From Actinobacteria bacterium 69-20 (lineage in GTDB: Bacteria > Actinomycetota > Actinomycetes > Mycobacteriales > Nakamurellaceae), in contig MKSW01000038.1 in assembly GCA_001897425.1 (NCBI GenBank), forward strand, positions 62,001 through 126,000: a DNA stretch of 64,000 nucleotides. Reading direction: 5' to 3'. Under the pieces are notes generated by a model, which was not told where the DNA came from, ran no database searches, and worked only from the letters and a program-made list of their open reading frames with translations. Below, in pieces: positions 53,313 to 60,876 of this stretch. Each line of letters begins with the position of its first letter. Within the stretch, counting starts at the first letter, position 1. Made by a program: the position numbers and the translations under genes.

Positions 53313-54581
53313 CTACTTGCCGTGCTTCTCGACCGCGCGCGCCTCGGTGAAGCCGAGCCACGTGAAGACCGCGGTCCCCAGCGCAACGCCGGCCAGCAGG
53401 CCCAGGCCGAGCGAGTAGTGCCCGCTCTGCCCGTACACGAGCCCCATCACCAACGGCGGGATGAACCCACCGAGACCGCCTGCGGCGCCGACGATGCCGG
53501 TGACGGCACCCACCCGAGCCGGCTCCACCAACTCGGCGACGAGGGCGAACACCGCGCCCGCCTCCGCGCCGAGTACCACGGCCAGACCGAGGAGCATCAC
53601 CGTCCCCTGCGGCATGAGGTGCAGTCCCATCGCCGCGCCGTAGGCGAAGACCGCCGTGAGCGCGAAGCCTGTGGTCAGGACCTTGAGCGCCCCCACCTTG
53701 TCGGAGAGGTACCCGCCGATCGGGCGTGCCACCACCGCGAGCACCACGAAGCCGGCGGTGCGCAGCGCGGCGTCGCCACGCGTCATGCCGTAGCTGTTGA
53801 CGAGGTAGGTCGGCAGGTACACCGAGAATGCCACGAACCCGCCGAATCCCAGCGCGTAGAGCCAGCTCAGCCGGAGCGTGACGGGATCCTTGAGCGTGTT
53901 CCAAGCGCGAGCCCAGATCGACCCGGCCGCAGTCGATTTCCCATGGGCCGGCGGGTTGACCAGCATCGCCCGGGCGATCAGGGCGTAGATGGCGAGCAGC
54001 ACCGCGACGAGGGCGAACGGCGCCGCATGGCCCCACTTGTCGGCGATCTTCACCGTCGTGAATGCGGCGATGGCGGTGCCGCCCATGCCGGCACCGAAGA
54101 TGCCGACCGCCGTGCCGCGTCGGGCCGGTGGGTACCAGCCGTTGACCAGCGGGACGCCGACGGCGAACGAAGTACCGCCGACACCGAGGAAGAATCCGCC
54201 GATCAGCACGAGCCAGTAGTTCACGCCCACGAAACCGACGAAGAGCACCGGAAGGATCGTGAGCCCGGCGATGATGGGGAACATCGTCTTAGCGCCGAGC
54301 CGGTCGGTCAGCGCACCCACCGGGATGCGGCCCAGCGACCCCACCACGACGGGGACGGCGACCATCAGCGCCTGCTCGACGGAGGACAGCCCGAACTGTT
54401 TGCCGAATCCGGGGCCGAGCGGGCTGATGAGCGCCCAGGCCCAGAAGCACAGCGCGAAGCCGATCGTGGCCAGCACAAGCATTCTCGCTGCGACTCCTCC
54501 GCCGAGAGCCTGGGCGTTGTCGCCCTGAGGGGCGCGCACCGGTGCGGACGCTTTCGCCTCTTCTTTACTGCGGATACTCAT
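53313..54581 (-). CDS. narK: Nitrate/nitrite transporter, MFS/NNP family (NarK-like)
   Basis: 422 residues from ATG 54581 with GAGAGGTCACC upstream. Twelve membrane helices. Motifs of the NNP group: GFALCFWAWALISPLGPGFGKQFGLSSVEQALMVAVP, then GRIPVGALTDRLGAKTMFPIIAGL, GIFGAGMGGTAIAAFT (the glycine-rich nitrate signature), FGGFVAFSVYLPTYLVNSYGMT and GAVTGIVGAAGGLGGFIPPLVMG (second signature). Imports or exchanges nitrate and nitrite. The upstream region has a DosR-like palindrome (54662-54675) and a Crp/Fnr-like palindrome (54715-54730), consistent with oxygen or redox control, as narK2 has in M. tuberculosis. No nitrate reductase gene is nearby in the window. Confidence 0.9.
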   Translation of the reverse strand: MSIRSKEEAKASAPVRAPQGDNAQALGGGVAARMLVLATIGFALCFWAWALISPLGPGFGKQFGLSSVEQALMVAVPVVVGSLGRIPVGALTDRLGAKTMFPIIAGLTILPVLFVGFVGVNYWLVLIGGFFLGVGGTSFAVGVPLVNGWYPPARRGTAVGIFGAGMGGTAIAAFTTVKIADKWGHAAPFALVAVLLAIYALIARAMLVNPPAHGKSTAAGSIWARAWNTLKDPVTLRLSWLYALGFGGFVAFSVYLPTYLVNSYGMTRGDAALRTAGFVVLAVVARPIGGYLSDKVGALKVLTTGFALTAVFAYGAAMGLHLMPQGTVMLLGLAVVLGAEAGAVFALVAELVEPARVGAVTGIVGAAGGLGGFIPPLVMGLVYGQSGHYSLGLGLLAGVALGTAVFTWLGFTEARAVEKHGK

Positions 54582-54661
54582 TGCGGTGACCTCTCCATGA
54601 TGACGAGCGGCTGGCACCGCTTCCTCGGAAAGAGTTCAGCGGAAATTGCGCCGCGGCGGTA

Positions 54662-54675
54662 GGGACTTCGGTCCC
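54662..54675. promoter_or_regulatory. DosR-like box upstream of narK
   Basis: GGGACTTCGGTCCC, a palindrome matching the GGGAC-N4-GTCCC core of the mycobacterial DosR/DevR motif, 81 bp upstream of the narK ATG. In M. tuberculosis narK2 is under DosR control. Binding by a DosR-like regulator is inferred; no such regulator is in the window. Confidence 0.6.
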
Positions 54676-54714
54676 AGACCGGGCCGCAGAGGTCCCGAAC
54701 GGGTCCCCTGGGCA

Positions 54715-54730
54715 CGTGACGTCGATCACG
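54715..54730. promoter_or_regulatory. Crp/Fnr-like palindrome upstream of narK
   Basis: CGTGACGTCGATCACG: GTGA-N6-TCAC half-sites of the Crp/Fnr family, perfect palindrome in the region between narK and the SHOCT operon. Which regulator uses it is unknown. Confidence 0.55.
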
Positions 54731-54735
54731 TTCAG

Positions 54736-54767
54736 CCTGACACGTCGTCATAAACGTGCTGGTCAGG
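54736..54767. promoter_or_regulatory. Interrupted 32-bp inverted repeat
   Basis: CCTGAC ... GTCAGG (54736-54741 / 54762-54767) with inner CACGT ... ACGTG (54741-54745 / 54754-54758). The inner part reads TTTATGACGACGTGTC on the minus strand, so it may also be a much-degraded repeat core. It could be a regulatory site in the divergent promoter region. Confidence 0.45.
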
Positions 54768-54892
54768 CGCACATCGCATGATAGCGGCAGGCTACGACCT
54801 TCGGCGTACGGCGGCGGGCCGAAGGACCCTGTCCGGGCTCGCGCAGAGGCGGCAGTGTGGCAGGTAAGGACCACACAGCGAGGAGTGCGGTG

Positions 54893-55156
54893 ATGATGGG
54901 CTGGTACGGAAACGGCGGCCACATGCTCTGGTTCGGCCCGGTCATGATGGCCATTTCGGTCGCGCTGATCTGCGCCGGGGTCGTGGTGGTCACCTACCTT
55001 CTGGTGCGTGACCGGCGCTCGTCCGCGGCGCCGCCCGGCCTCGGCTCATTACAAGGTCCGTTGCAGGTTCTCGATATGCGCTTCGCGCGCGGCGAACTCG
55101 ATGACGAGGAGTACCAGCGGCGGCGGACCATGCTCACGGGAGGGCGGTCGTCATGA
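54893..55156 (+). CDS. Small membrane protein with SHOCT domain
   Basis: 87 residues from ATG 54893 (AGGAG, 7 bp). One transmembrane helix (residues about 14-37, FGPVMMAISVALICAGVVVVTYLLV) after a Met/Gly-rich N-terminus, then a linker and a C-terminal SHOCT motif (LQVLDMRFARGELDDEEYQRRRTML), a short two-helix oligomerisation module found in many actinobacterial membrane proteins. It overlaps the next gene by 4 bp (ATGA), so it is the lead gene of the operon with the SQR-like, DsrC-like and DsrE-like genes. Function unknown. Confidence 0.82.
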   Translation: MMGWYGNGGHMLWFGPVMMAISVALICAGVVVVTYLLVRDRRSSAAPPGLGSLQGPLQVLDMRFARGELDDEEYQRRRTMLTGGRSS

Positions 55157-56412
55157 CCAGGCTATTGATCCTCGGCGGCGGGACCGCGGGGACGGTGATC
55201 GCGAACAAGCTGCGCCGCAAGCACTCTCGCGAGGACCTTCGCATCACCGTGGTGGACCGCGACGACGCCCACCGCTACCAACCCGGTTACCTGCTCTTGC
55301 CGTTCGGTCGGCGCGACGGCACCCGTGCACTCACGCGGTCGCGGCACCGGGCGCTCGCCCCGGGCATCGAGATGGTCAGCGGTGAGATCGACCGGGTGCT
55401 GCCCGCCGAGAACGTGGTGCTGCTCGGCGACGGACGGCGCCTGACCTATGACCACCTCGTCATCGCGACCGGGACCACGCCGCGGCCGGACCAGACGCCG
55501 GGCATGGACGGCCCACTGTGGAAGAAGAAGATCTTCGACTTCTACTCCTTCGACGGGGCCGTCGATCTGCGCCGCGCCTGGCGGGACTTCCACCGGGGCC
55601 GACTGGTCGTCCATATCGTGGACACCCCGATCAAATGCCCGGTCGCGCCCATGGAGTTCACCTTCCTGGCCGATGCCGACCTGCGTCGCCGCGGTGCGCG
55701 TAGCCGTGTCGACATCACCTACGTGACACCGCTTTCCGGTGCGTTCACCAAGCCGGTGGCGTCCGAACACCTCGGCTCGATGCTCGATGCGCGCGGCATC
55801 CACCTGGAGCCCGACTTCCTCGTCGAACACATCGACGACGAGACGTCTGAGCTTGTCTCCTATGACGATCGCCGCATCCCGTTCGACATGCTGGTGACCG
55901 TGCCGCTCAACATGGGCGCGGACTTCATCGCACGGTCGGGCCTCGGCGACGAATTGAATTACGTGCCGGTCGATCAGGGGACGCTGCGCGCCACCGGCTA
56001 CGACAACATCTACGCGGTCGGCGACGCCGGCAACATCCCCACGTCGAAGGCCGGCTCCGTCGCGCACTTCGCGGCCGAGGTGTTCACCGAGAACTTCTCC
56101 GCGATGCTGCGCGGCCAGCCGGAGAAGGCGCGATTCGACGGCCACGCCAACTGCTTCATCGAATCCGGCAGCGGCAAGGCACTTCTCATCGACTTCAACT
56201 ACACGGAGGAACCGCTGCCGGGCAGGTATCCGCTGTCCCGCATCGGCCCGATGCGGCTGCTCGGTGAGAGCCGGATCAACCACTGGGGCAAACTCGCCTT
56301 CCGCTGGATCTACTGGCACGTGCTACTCCCCGGCCGACCGATACCGCTGCCGGCGCGCAAACCGACGTCCGAATCGAAGACCCACAGCCAACTCAAGGAT
56401 GTGACGAAATGA
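55153..56412 (+). CDS. sqr: Sulfide:quinone oxidoreductase-like flavoprotein
   Basis: 419 residues. FAD/NAD(P)-fold disulfide oxidoreductase of the SQR/NDH-2 group: ILGGGTAGTVIANKLRRKH at the N-terminus (FAD site), YQPGYLLLPFGRR, LTYDHLVIATGTTPRPDQTPGMDG (second dinucleotide stretch), PIKCPVAPMEFTFLADADLRRRG with the SQR Cys, and NIYAVGDAGNIPTSKAGSVAHFAAEVFTENF (FAD). The catalytic Cys pattern is reduced: only KCPVAP is obvious, and a clear third Cys of the bacterial type I enzyme is not seen, so it may be an SQR of another type. A C-terminal amphipathic stretch (WIYWHVLLPGRPIPLP) suggests membrane attachment. Followed by DsrC- and DsrE-like genes, it probably hands sulfane sulfur to them. 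Confidence 0.82.
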   Translation: MTRLLILGGGTAGTVIANKLRRKHSREDLRITVVDRDDAHRYQPGYLLLPFGRRDGTRALTRSRHRALAPGIEMVSGEIDRVLPAENVVLLGDGRRLTYDHLVIATGTTPRPDQTPGMDGPLWKKKIFDFYSFDGAVDLRRAWRDFHRGRLVVHIVDTPIKCPVAPMEFTFLADADLRRRGARSRVDITYVTPLSGAFTKPVASEHLGSMLDARGIHLEPDFLVEHIDDETSELVSYDDRRIPFDMLVTVPLNMGADFIARSGLGDELNYVPVDQGTLRATGYDNIYAVGDAGNIPTSKAGSVAHFAAEVFTENFSAMLRGQPEKARFDGHANCFIESGSGKALLIDFNYTEEPLPGRYPLSRIGPMRLLGESRINHWGKLAFRWIYWHVLLPGRPIPLPARKPTSESKTHSQLKDVTK

Positions 56413-56723
56413 CGACCACCACCATCGGGGATCGCGAGATCCACGTCGACGCTGAGGGATTCCTCACCGACCCCGAGGAATGGGACGCGGAGCTTGCCGA
56501 GAAGCTGGCCGCGCAGATCGGGATCGAGATGACGGTCCGGCACTGGGAGGCGATCCGACTGGTGCGATCCGACTTCCAATCCCAGCACGAATCCCCCACC
56601 GTGCGCCGGGTCAGCATGCTCACCGGCATCCCCATCAAAGACCTCTTCACCCTGTTCCCGGCGAAACCCGCCAAGAAGATGGCCTACATCGCCGGCGTGC
56701 CCAAACCACGCGGATGCGTCTGA
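56409..56723 (+). CDS. DsrC/TusE-family sulfur carrier protein
   Basis: 104 residues, overlapping the SQR-like stop by 4 bp. DsrC fold: VDAEGFLTDPEEWDAELAEKLAAQIGIEMTVRHWEAIRLVRSDF, HESPTVRRVSMLTGI and a C-terminal PKPRGCV arm whose penultimate Cys is the sulfur-carrying CysA. The second arm Cys of true DsrC (about ten residues before) is replaced: KKMAYIAGVPKPRGCV has Tyr there. This is the TusE-type pattern. It would carry persulfide from the SQR-like or DsrE-like partner. No dsrAB or tusBCD genes are nearby. Compact size fits the family. Confidence 0.88.
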   Translation: MTTTTIGDREIHVDAEGFLTDPEEWDAELAEKLAAQIGIEMTVRHWEAIRLVRSDFQSQHESPTVRRVSMLTGIPIKDLFTLFPAKPAKKMAYIAGVPKPRGCV

Positions 56724-56744
56724 CACTGGAATAGGAGCACCACC

Positions 56745-57251
56745 ATGACCGCAACACAGCCGCTGATCGTCCCGGACTTCGACACCGATACCTCCGGGCG
56801 GACGCTGGCCATCATCTGCTCGAAGGGCAACCTCGACATGGCTTACCCCGGGCTGATTCTCGCGAATTCGGCGCTCGGCGAGGGCGTGACAGCCCATCTG
56901 TTCTTCACGTTCTGGGGTTTCGACCTGATCACGAAGAGCCGCATGCGCAAGCTGAAGTTCACCCCGCTCGGCAATACAGCCACGCACATGTGGCAGGGCC
57001 TGGGCGGCATTCCCGGCATGACGGGCATGGCCACGAAGCGCATGCGGAAGGCGATCGCGTCGGTGGACGTTCCCGACGTCCCGGAGTTCCTCGACCAGAT
57101 CGTCGCGTCCGGCGGTCACCTGTGGGGTTGCCGCATGTCCGCCGACATGAACGGCCTCACCGAGGCCGACCTGCGTGACGATGTCGAGGGCATCATCAGT
57201 GCCGCCGACTTCATCGAGAAGACCGCGGGCGCACAGCTTCTCTTCATCTGA
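56745..57251 (+). CDS. DsrE-family (DsrE2-like) sulfur transferase
   Basis: 168 residues. DsrE/DsrF-like fold of the DsrE2 type: TLAIICSKGNLDMAYPGLILANSALGEGVTAHLFFTFWGFDLI, a Cys-bearing loop LWGCRMSADMNGLTEADLRDDVEGIISAADFIEKT, and conserved GGIPGMTGMATKRMRK. The Cys in GCRMS is the predicted sulfurtransferase site. A first Cys in ICSKG is also conserved in some members. With DsrC/TusE-like and SQR-like genes this forms a four-gene sulfur-handling operon seen in sulfur-oxidising organisms (usually with TusA and rhodanese), here in an actinobacterium. GGAG precedes the ATG. Confidence 0.88.
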   Translation: MTATQPLIVPDFDTDTSGRTLAIICSKGNLDMAYPGLILANSALGEGVTAHLFFTFWGFDLITKSRMRKLKFTPLGNTATHMWQGLGGIPGMTGMATKRMRKAIASVDVPDVPEFLDQIVASGGHLWGCRMSADMNGLTEADLRDDVEGIISAADFIEKTAGAQLLFI

Positions 57252-57374
57252 GTCGCCCCGCCGGGAGGGGTTACGGAGCGGCCGGTACGCCGTAGGGCGG
57301 CCGGCCGCTTTGTGGCATGAGTGCGCGGCAATCGCCGACGGCCGCCGTTGGCCGCTGCCGCATCAGGTCGGCAT

Positions 57375-57409
57375 CGAGTATGACGCTGTTCGGCGACGCA
57401 TGCGCCGCC
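57375..57409 (+). repeat. TATGACG-hairpin element, copy 14
   Basis: Exact core TATGACGCTGTTC (57379-57391) followed by GGCGACGCA/TGCGCCGCC (57392-57409), an inverted repeat with one mismatch and no loop. It lies between convergent genes. Confidence 0.85.
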
Positions 57410-57499
57410 ATGCATCTACGCTGCGCCAGCGCCCCGCCGAGCGGTCCTCGGAAGCAAGCGGGCACGGGAGATGGGCACAGCGGGAGTTGGGCACAGGAA

Positions 57500-57558
57500 A
57501 CGGGCGTGTCGCCGACCTGGCTGTGCCTATTGACCGCTCAGGTCGGCGACACGCCCGT
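57500..57558 (-). terminator. 19-bp perfect inverted repeat between convergent genes
   Basis: ACGGGCGTGTCGCCGACCT (57500-57518) and its exact complement (57540-57558) flank 21 bp. It begins 22 bp after the universal stress protein stop (minus strand). There is no T-tract. It is likely the terminator of that gene, possibly acting in both directions. Confidence 0.75.
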
Positions 57559-57579
57559 GAGGGATCCTCAGCGAGCCGG

Positions 57580-58479
57580 TCAGTCGTACTGGCGGACGAT
57601 CGCAACGGGGCACTGAGCCAACTTGCCGACCGCACGGCTCGTGGAGCCGAGGAACGCGCCGGTCAACGGGCCACGGCCGCGGGTGCCGACGACCAGGAGT
57701 TGTGCCGTCTCGGAGTAGTCCACCAGTGCCCGGGCGGGCCGGTCGTAGACGACAACGCTCTGCGTGACCACATCCGGATACCGCTCCGCGTAGCCGGCCA
57801 GACCCTCCGCCAGCAGCCGCTTCTCACGCTCGACGATCTTCAGCCAGGCGTCCGATCCGCCCGCCACACGGTCGAACTCGGGCAGCGTGGCATCGCTCCA
57901 GGAATGCACCGCGATGAGCTCAGCGCCGCTCTTCGACGCGTACTCGAAGGCGAATTCCAGTGGCGCCTCGTCGAGCGGCGAACCCGACACGGCCACCACG
58001 ACGGGACCGGAGTCCGCCGGCGATCCATCCGCGCGGTCGCGCACGATCACGACCGGGGCGTGCGACCGCGCGGGCAGCCCCAGCGCCGTCGAGCCGATCA
58101 TGAGATCGGCCAGCCCGATCCGCCCGGTCGCCCCGATGACGACCATCCGCGCTGCGGCGGACTCGCGACTGAGCACTTCGGTCGGCCCCCCGACGTGTTG
58201 CACCTCGGTCACCTTCACCCCGTCGGCGACCTCCGCCGCGGCGGCATCGGCTTCCGCAAGGAACTTCGCCCCGTCCGCGCGCGCCGCCGTCCGCAGGTCG
58301 TTGATGTACAGCGCAGCGGTCGGGTAGGGATCCCGTGGCAACCGTGGAACGGAGTGCACCAGGCTGAGCGGAACCCCCTGCCGCTTGGCTTCACGGGCCG
58401 CCCACCGCACGGCACGTATTCCCGCCGAAGACCCGTCGACGCCGACGACGATGGGCGTGGTCGCTACCGATGCATTCAT
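57580..58479 (-). CDS. Tandem-domain universal stress protein
   Basis: 299 residues with two UspA domains. Domain 1 (about 8-145): PIVVGVDGSSAGIRAVRWAAREAKRQG and VVIGATGRIGLADLMIGSTALGLPARSHAPVVIVR (GxxG-9-GS/T ATP-type motif GATGRIG...GSTA). Domain 2 (about 155-295): GPVVVAVSGSPLDEAPLEFAFEYAS and LLVVGTRGRGPLTGAFLGSTSRAVGKLAQCPVAIV. Such tandem Usp proteins are part of the DosR dormancy regulon in M. tuberculosis (Rv2005c, Rv2623 type). The shared intergenic region with the P-type ATPase has a DosR-like half-palindrome (58576-58589). Start ATG 58479. Confidence 0.92.
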   Translation of the reverse strand: MNASVATTPIVVGVDGSSAGIRAVRWAAREAKRQGVPLSLVHSVPRLPRDPYPTAALYINDLRTAARADGAKFLAEADAAAAEVADGVKVTEVQHVGGPTEVLSRESAAARMVVIGATGRIGLADLMIGSTALGLPARSHAPVVIVRDRADGSPADSGPVVVAVSGSPLDEAPLEFAFEYASKSGAELIAVHSWSDATLPEFDRVAGGSDAWLKIVEREKRLLAEGLAGYAERYPDVVTQSVVVYDRPARALVDYSETAQLLVVGTRGRGPLTGAFLGSTSRAVGKLAQCPVAIVRQYD

Positions 58480-58575
58480 TTCGCTGCTCCTTCGCGGTCG
58501 CGTAATTCAAAAACCGACACCCTTAGCGCAGCACGGGACAGGGGCGCGCCGTTAGAGCCCAAGGTCCCCCCGGGC

Positions 58576-58589
58576 GGGACGAAGTGCCC
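58576..58589. promoter_or_regulatory. Possible DosR-like site between usp and the P-type ATPase gene
   Basis: GGGACGAAGTGCCC resembles GGGAC-N4-GTCCC with the right arm altered, and a further GGGGGACC lies 5 bp away on the minus strand. The site lies in the divergent promoter region of two genes of a type often DosR-controlled in mycobacteria. Weak evidence. Confidence 0.4.
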
Positions 58590-58711
58590 CGGCCGCACCG
58601 ACGCCGGGCTGGCTACCGTGGCGAGTAGTGCATACCGGCACCGGAACCGGCCGGCGCGCGCTGCCGACCGCGCCGGCCTCACGACGGCAGCACAGGAGGG
58701 GGAGGCCCTAC

Positions 58712-60805
58712 ATGCCGCCATCTGCGCGAGCCGACTCCGGCGTCGTCTCGGACCAGCGCACGCCCGCGCCCCCGTCGTCGCGGACGCCGGAGTTCCGCGG
58801 GCAGGTGGCGCTACTGACGGCGACGGGGGTCGTCGGCTGCGCGGCGGCCGTCGCCGCATGGTTCGGCGCGAGTTCTGTGGCGCGCTGGACGGTGATCGTG
58901 TTCGCCGCGGTGATCGCGCTGCGTCTAGGGGTCCGCATCGTCCGCGATCTGCTGCGCGGCCACACCGGCATCGACATCCTGGCGTTGACCGCCATCGTCG
59001 CGACCCTCGCCGTCGGCGAGTACGCCGCCGCCATGGTGATCGTGATCATGTTGACCGGCGGCGAGGCGCTGGACGAGTACGCGAGCCACCGGGCGAAGCG
59101 GGAGCTGACCGCGCTGATGACCCGGGCGCCGCGGGTGGCACATCGCACTGTCAGTTCCAACAGTGCCGAAAATGCCGGCCAATCCGAAAAAGCCGACCGC
59201 GTCGAGAGTCCCGGTGGTTGCGAGAGTCCCGGTGGTTGCGAGAGTTCCGATGACGGCGACAGCACCCGAGGCTCAGCGATCGTCGACATTCCCGTCGACA
59301 CAGTGCAGCCGGGCGATGTGCTTCTCGTGCGTCCGTCGGAGATCGTGCCCGTGGACGGCGTCCTGCGCTCCGAATCGGCGTCCTTCGACGAGTCGTCGCT
59401 CACCGGCGAGAGCCTGCCGGTGGAACGAGTGACGGGCGAACCGGTGATGAGCGGCGCCGTGAACGGAACGGCGGCCATCCTGATGACGGCCACGTCGACC
59501 GCCGCCACCAGCCAGTATTCGCAGATCGTCGACCTGGTCCGGGAGGCGACGGAGGGCAGGTCGCCGCTGGTTCGCCTCGCCGACCGGTACGCCCTGCCGT
59601 TCACCGTGGTGTCCTATGCGATCGCCGCCGTCGCGTGGATCGTCTCCGGAGACGCGGTCCGGTTCGCCGCGGTGCTCGTCGTCGCGACCCCGTGTCCGCT
59701 ACTGCTGGCCGCCCCGGTGGCCTTCCTCGGCGGGATGAGCCGCGCCGCCAAACACGGGATCATCGTGAAGAACGGCACCGCGCTCGAGCTCGCCGCACAC
59801 GTGCGCACCGTCGCGTTCGACAAGACGGGCACGCTGACGGACGGCAGGCCCATACTGCTGCGGGTCGTCACGGCAACCGGCAATGACGCTACCGGGGACG
59901 AGGTGCTCGCAGCGGCGGCCGCCGCCGAACAGCACTCCTCACATGTGCTCGCCGCGTCCGTCACCCAGGCGGCAGTCGACCGCGATCTTCCGCTCGCCGA
60001 TGTTGCGGACGCGGAAGAGTGGGCGACGCATGGTGTCAGGGCGACCGTCGGACGACACGAGGTCGTGGTGGGCAAACCCGCTTTCGTCGCCGAAACCACC
60101 GGCGCCGTCGAGGAACTCGACCTGTCCGGTGGCGAGCTCGCGGTCTACGTCGGCATCGACGGGCGCTACGCGGGCGCGCTGCTGCTGGCCGACCCACCGC
60201 GCCCGGACGCCGCCCAGGTCGTCGGTCGTCTCCGCGCGCTGGGGATCGAACACGTCATGATGCTCACCGGCGATGCGGAGCCCACCGCGCAGGCGATCGC
60301 CCGGCAGGTGGGGGTGACCGACGTGCGACCGGAGTGCCTGCCCGTCGACAAGGTGACCGCGGTCCGCACGGAACGGGCGCGACCGATCATGATGGTCGGC
60401 GACGGGGTGAACGACGCGCCGGTGCTCGCCGCCGCGGACATCGGTGTCGCCATGGGTGCACGCGGGACCACTGCCGCGGCGCAGTCGGCGCTCGCAGTGC
60501 TGCTGAAGGATCGCCTCGGGCTGGTCGCCGACCTCGTGGCGATCGGGCGGCGGACGGTAGCCATTGCGCTGCAGAGCATCTGGATCGGCATCGGCCTGAG
60601 CATCGTGCTGATGGGCGTCGCGGCGTTCGGGCATCTGCCGCCGCTCTTCGGCGCGCTGAGCCAGGAGGCGGTCGACCTGGCGGCGATCGGCAATGCGCTG
60701 CGGGCCTTAACGAACGCGCGGCCCAACGCGCGGGTCGACACACACCGGAGCGCCCCGCCGGGCAGCGACGCGATCGCCCCGACCGAGCAGTTCACCGCGC
60801 CCTGA
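58712..60805 (+). CDS. P1B-type heavy-metal-transporting ATPase
   Basis: 697 residues from ATG 58712 (AGGAGGGGGAGG). No N-terminal metal-binding domain. Phosphorylation site DKTGTLTDGRP, actuator TGES, hinge GDGVNDAPVLAAADIGVAMG, and transmembrane metal motif VVATPCPLLLAAPVAFLGG (TPC form, which in P1B-5-like proteins is linked to Ni or Fe; metal cannot be deduced here). The His-Pro usually near SEHPL reads SSHVL. The loop before the actuator domain carries an 18-bp tandem repeat giving ESPGGC-ESPGGC-ESSDDG (59203-59238) and adds Cys residues. Divergent from the Usp gene. In M. tuberculosis dormancy regulon CtpF is also a P-type ATPase, but of another class. Confidence 0.9.
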   Translation: MPPSARADSGVVSDQRTPAPPSSRTPEFRGQVALLTATGVVGCAAAVAAWFGASSVARWTVIVFAAVIALRLGVRIVRDLLRGHTGIDILALTAIVATLAVGEYAAAMVIVIMLTGGEALDEYASHRAKRELTALMTRAPRVAHRTVSSNSAENAGQSEKADRVESPGGCESPGGCESSDDGDSTRGSAIVDIPVDTVQPGDVLLVRPSEIVPVDGVLRSESASFDESSLTGESLPVERVTGEPVMSGAVNGTAAILMTATSTAATSQYSQIVDLVREATEGRSPLVRLADRYALPFTVVSYAIAAVAWIVSGDAVRFAAVLVVATPCPLLLAAPVAFLGGMSRAAKHGIIVKNGTALELAAHVRTVAFDKTGTLTDGRPILLRVVTATGNDATGDEVLAAAAAAEQHSSHVLAASVTQAAVDRDLPLADVADAEEWATHGVRATVGRHEVVVGKPAFVAETTGAVEELDLSGGELAVYVGIDGRYAGALLLADPPRPDAAQVVGRLRALGIEHVMMLTGDAEPTAQAIARQVGVTDVRPECLPVDKVTAVRTERARPIMMVGDGVNDAPVLAAADIGVAMGARGTTAAAQSALAVLLKDRLGLVADLVAIGRRTVAIALQSIWIGIGLSIVLMGVAAFGHLPPLFGALSQEAVDLAAIGNALRALTNARPNARVDTHRSAPPGSDAIAPTEQFTAP
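59203..59238. repeat. 18-bp in-frame tandem repeat inside the P1B ATPase gene
   Basis: CGAGAGTCCCGGTGGTTG occurs twice in tandem (59203-59220 and 59221-59238) and partially a third time (CGAGAGTTCC). It adds the Cys-containing SPGGCE units to a cytoplasmic loop of the pump. Confidence 0.9.
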
Positions 60806-60814
60806 CCGGACATC

Positions 60815-60865
60815 GCCGCGCCGACCGCGGTCTATCGCGCGGGCGCGGCCGAGAACAGCGTCATA
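60815..60865 (-). repeat. TATGACG-hairpin element, copy 15
   Basis: Minus-strand exact core TATGACGCTGTTC (60853-60865) followed by GCCGCGCC / GGCGCGGC arms (60842-60849 with 60815-60822) enclosing about 19 bp that contain CCGCGG. It lies between the convergent ATPase and cell-wall-binding-protein genes. Confidence 0.8.
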
Positions 60866-60876
60866 CTCGTTGCGGC

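Larger units (their letters stand above)
54582..54892. other. Divergent regulatory region narK / SHOCT-SQR-Dsr operon
   Basis: 311 bp with no convincing gene between two divergent starts. It contains the DosR-like site (54662-54675), the Crp/Fnr-like site (54715-54730), a larger inverted repeat (54736-54767), and GGAC-CCT-GTCC (54824-54834) before the SHOCT gene. Two promoters must lie here; I see no clear -10 hexamers. Confidence 0.65.
57252..57579. other. Intergenic region after the Dsr-like operon
   Basis: 328 bp between the DsrE-like stop and the universal stress gene stop (convergent). It holds one repeat element (57375-57409) and a 19-bp perfect inverted repeat (57500-57558), together with GC-rich DNA lacking a gene; small open frames here are not supported. 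Confidence 0.7.

Noticed and set aside
54824-54834. GGAC-CCT-GTCC before the SHOCT gene as another DosR box
   Set aside because: The spacer is three bases rather than four, and the flanks do not fit the motif.
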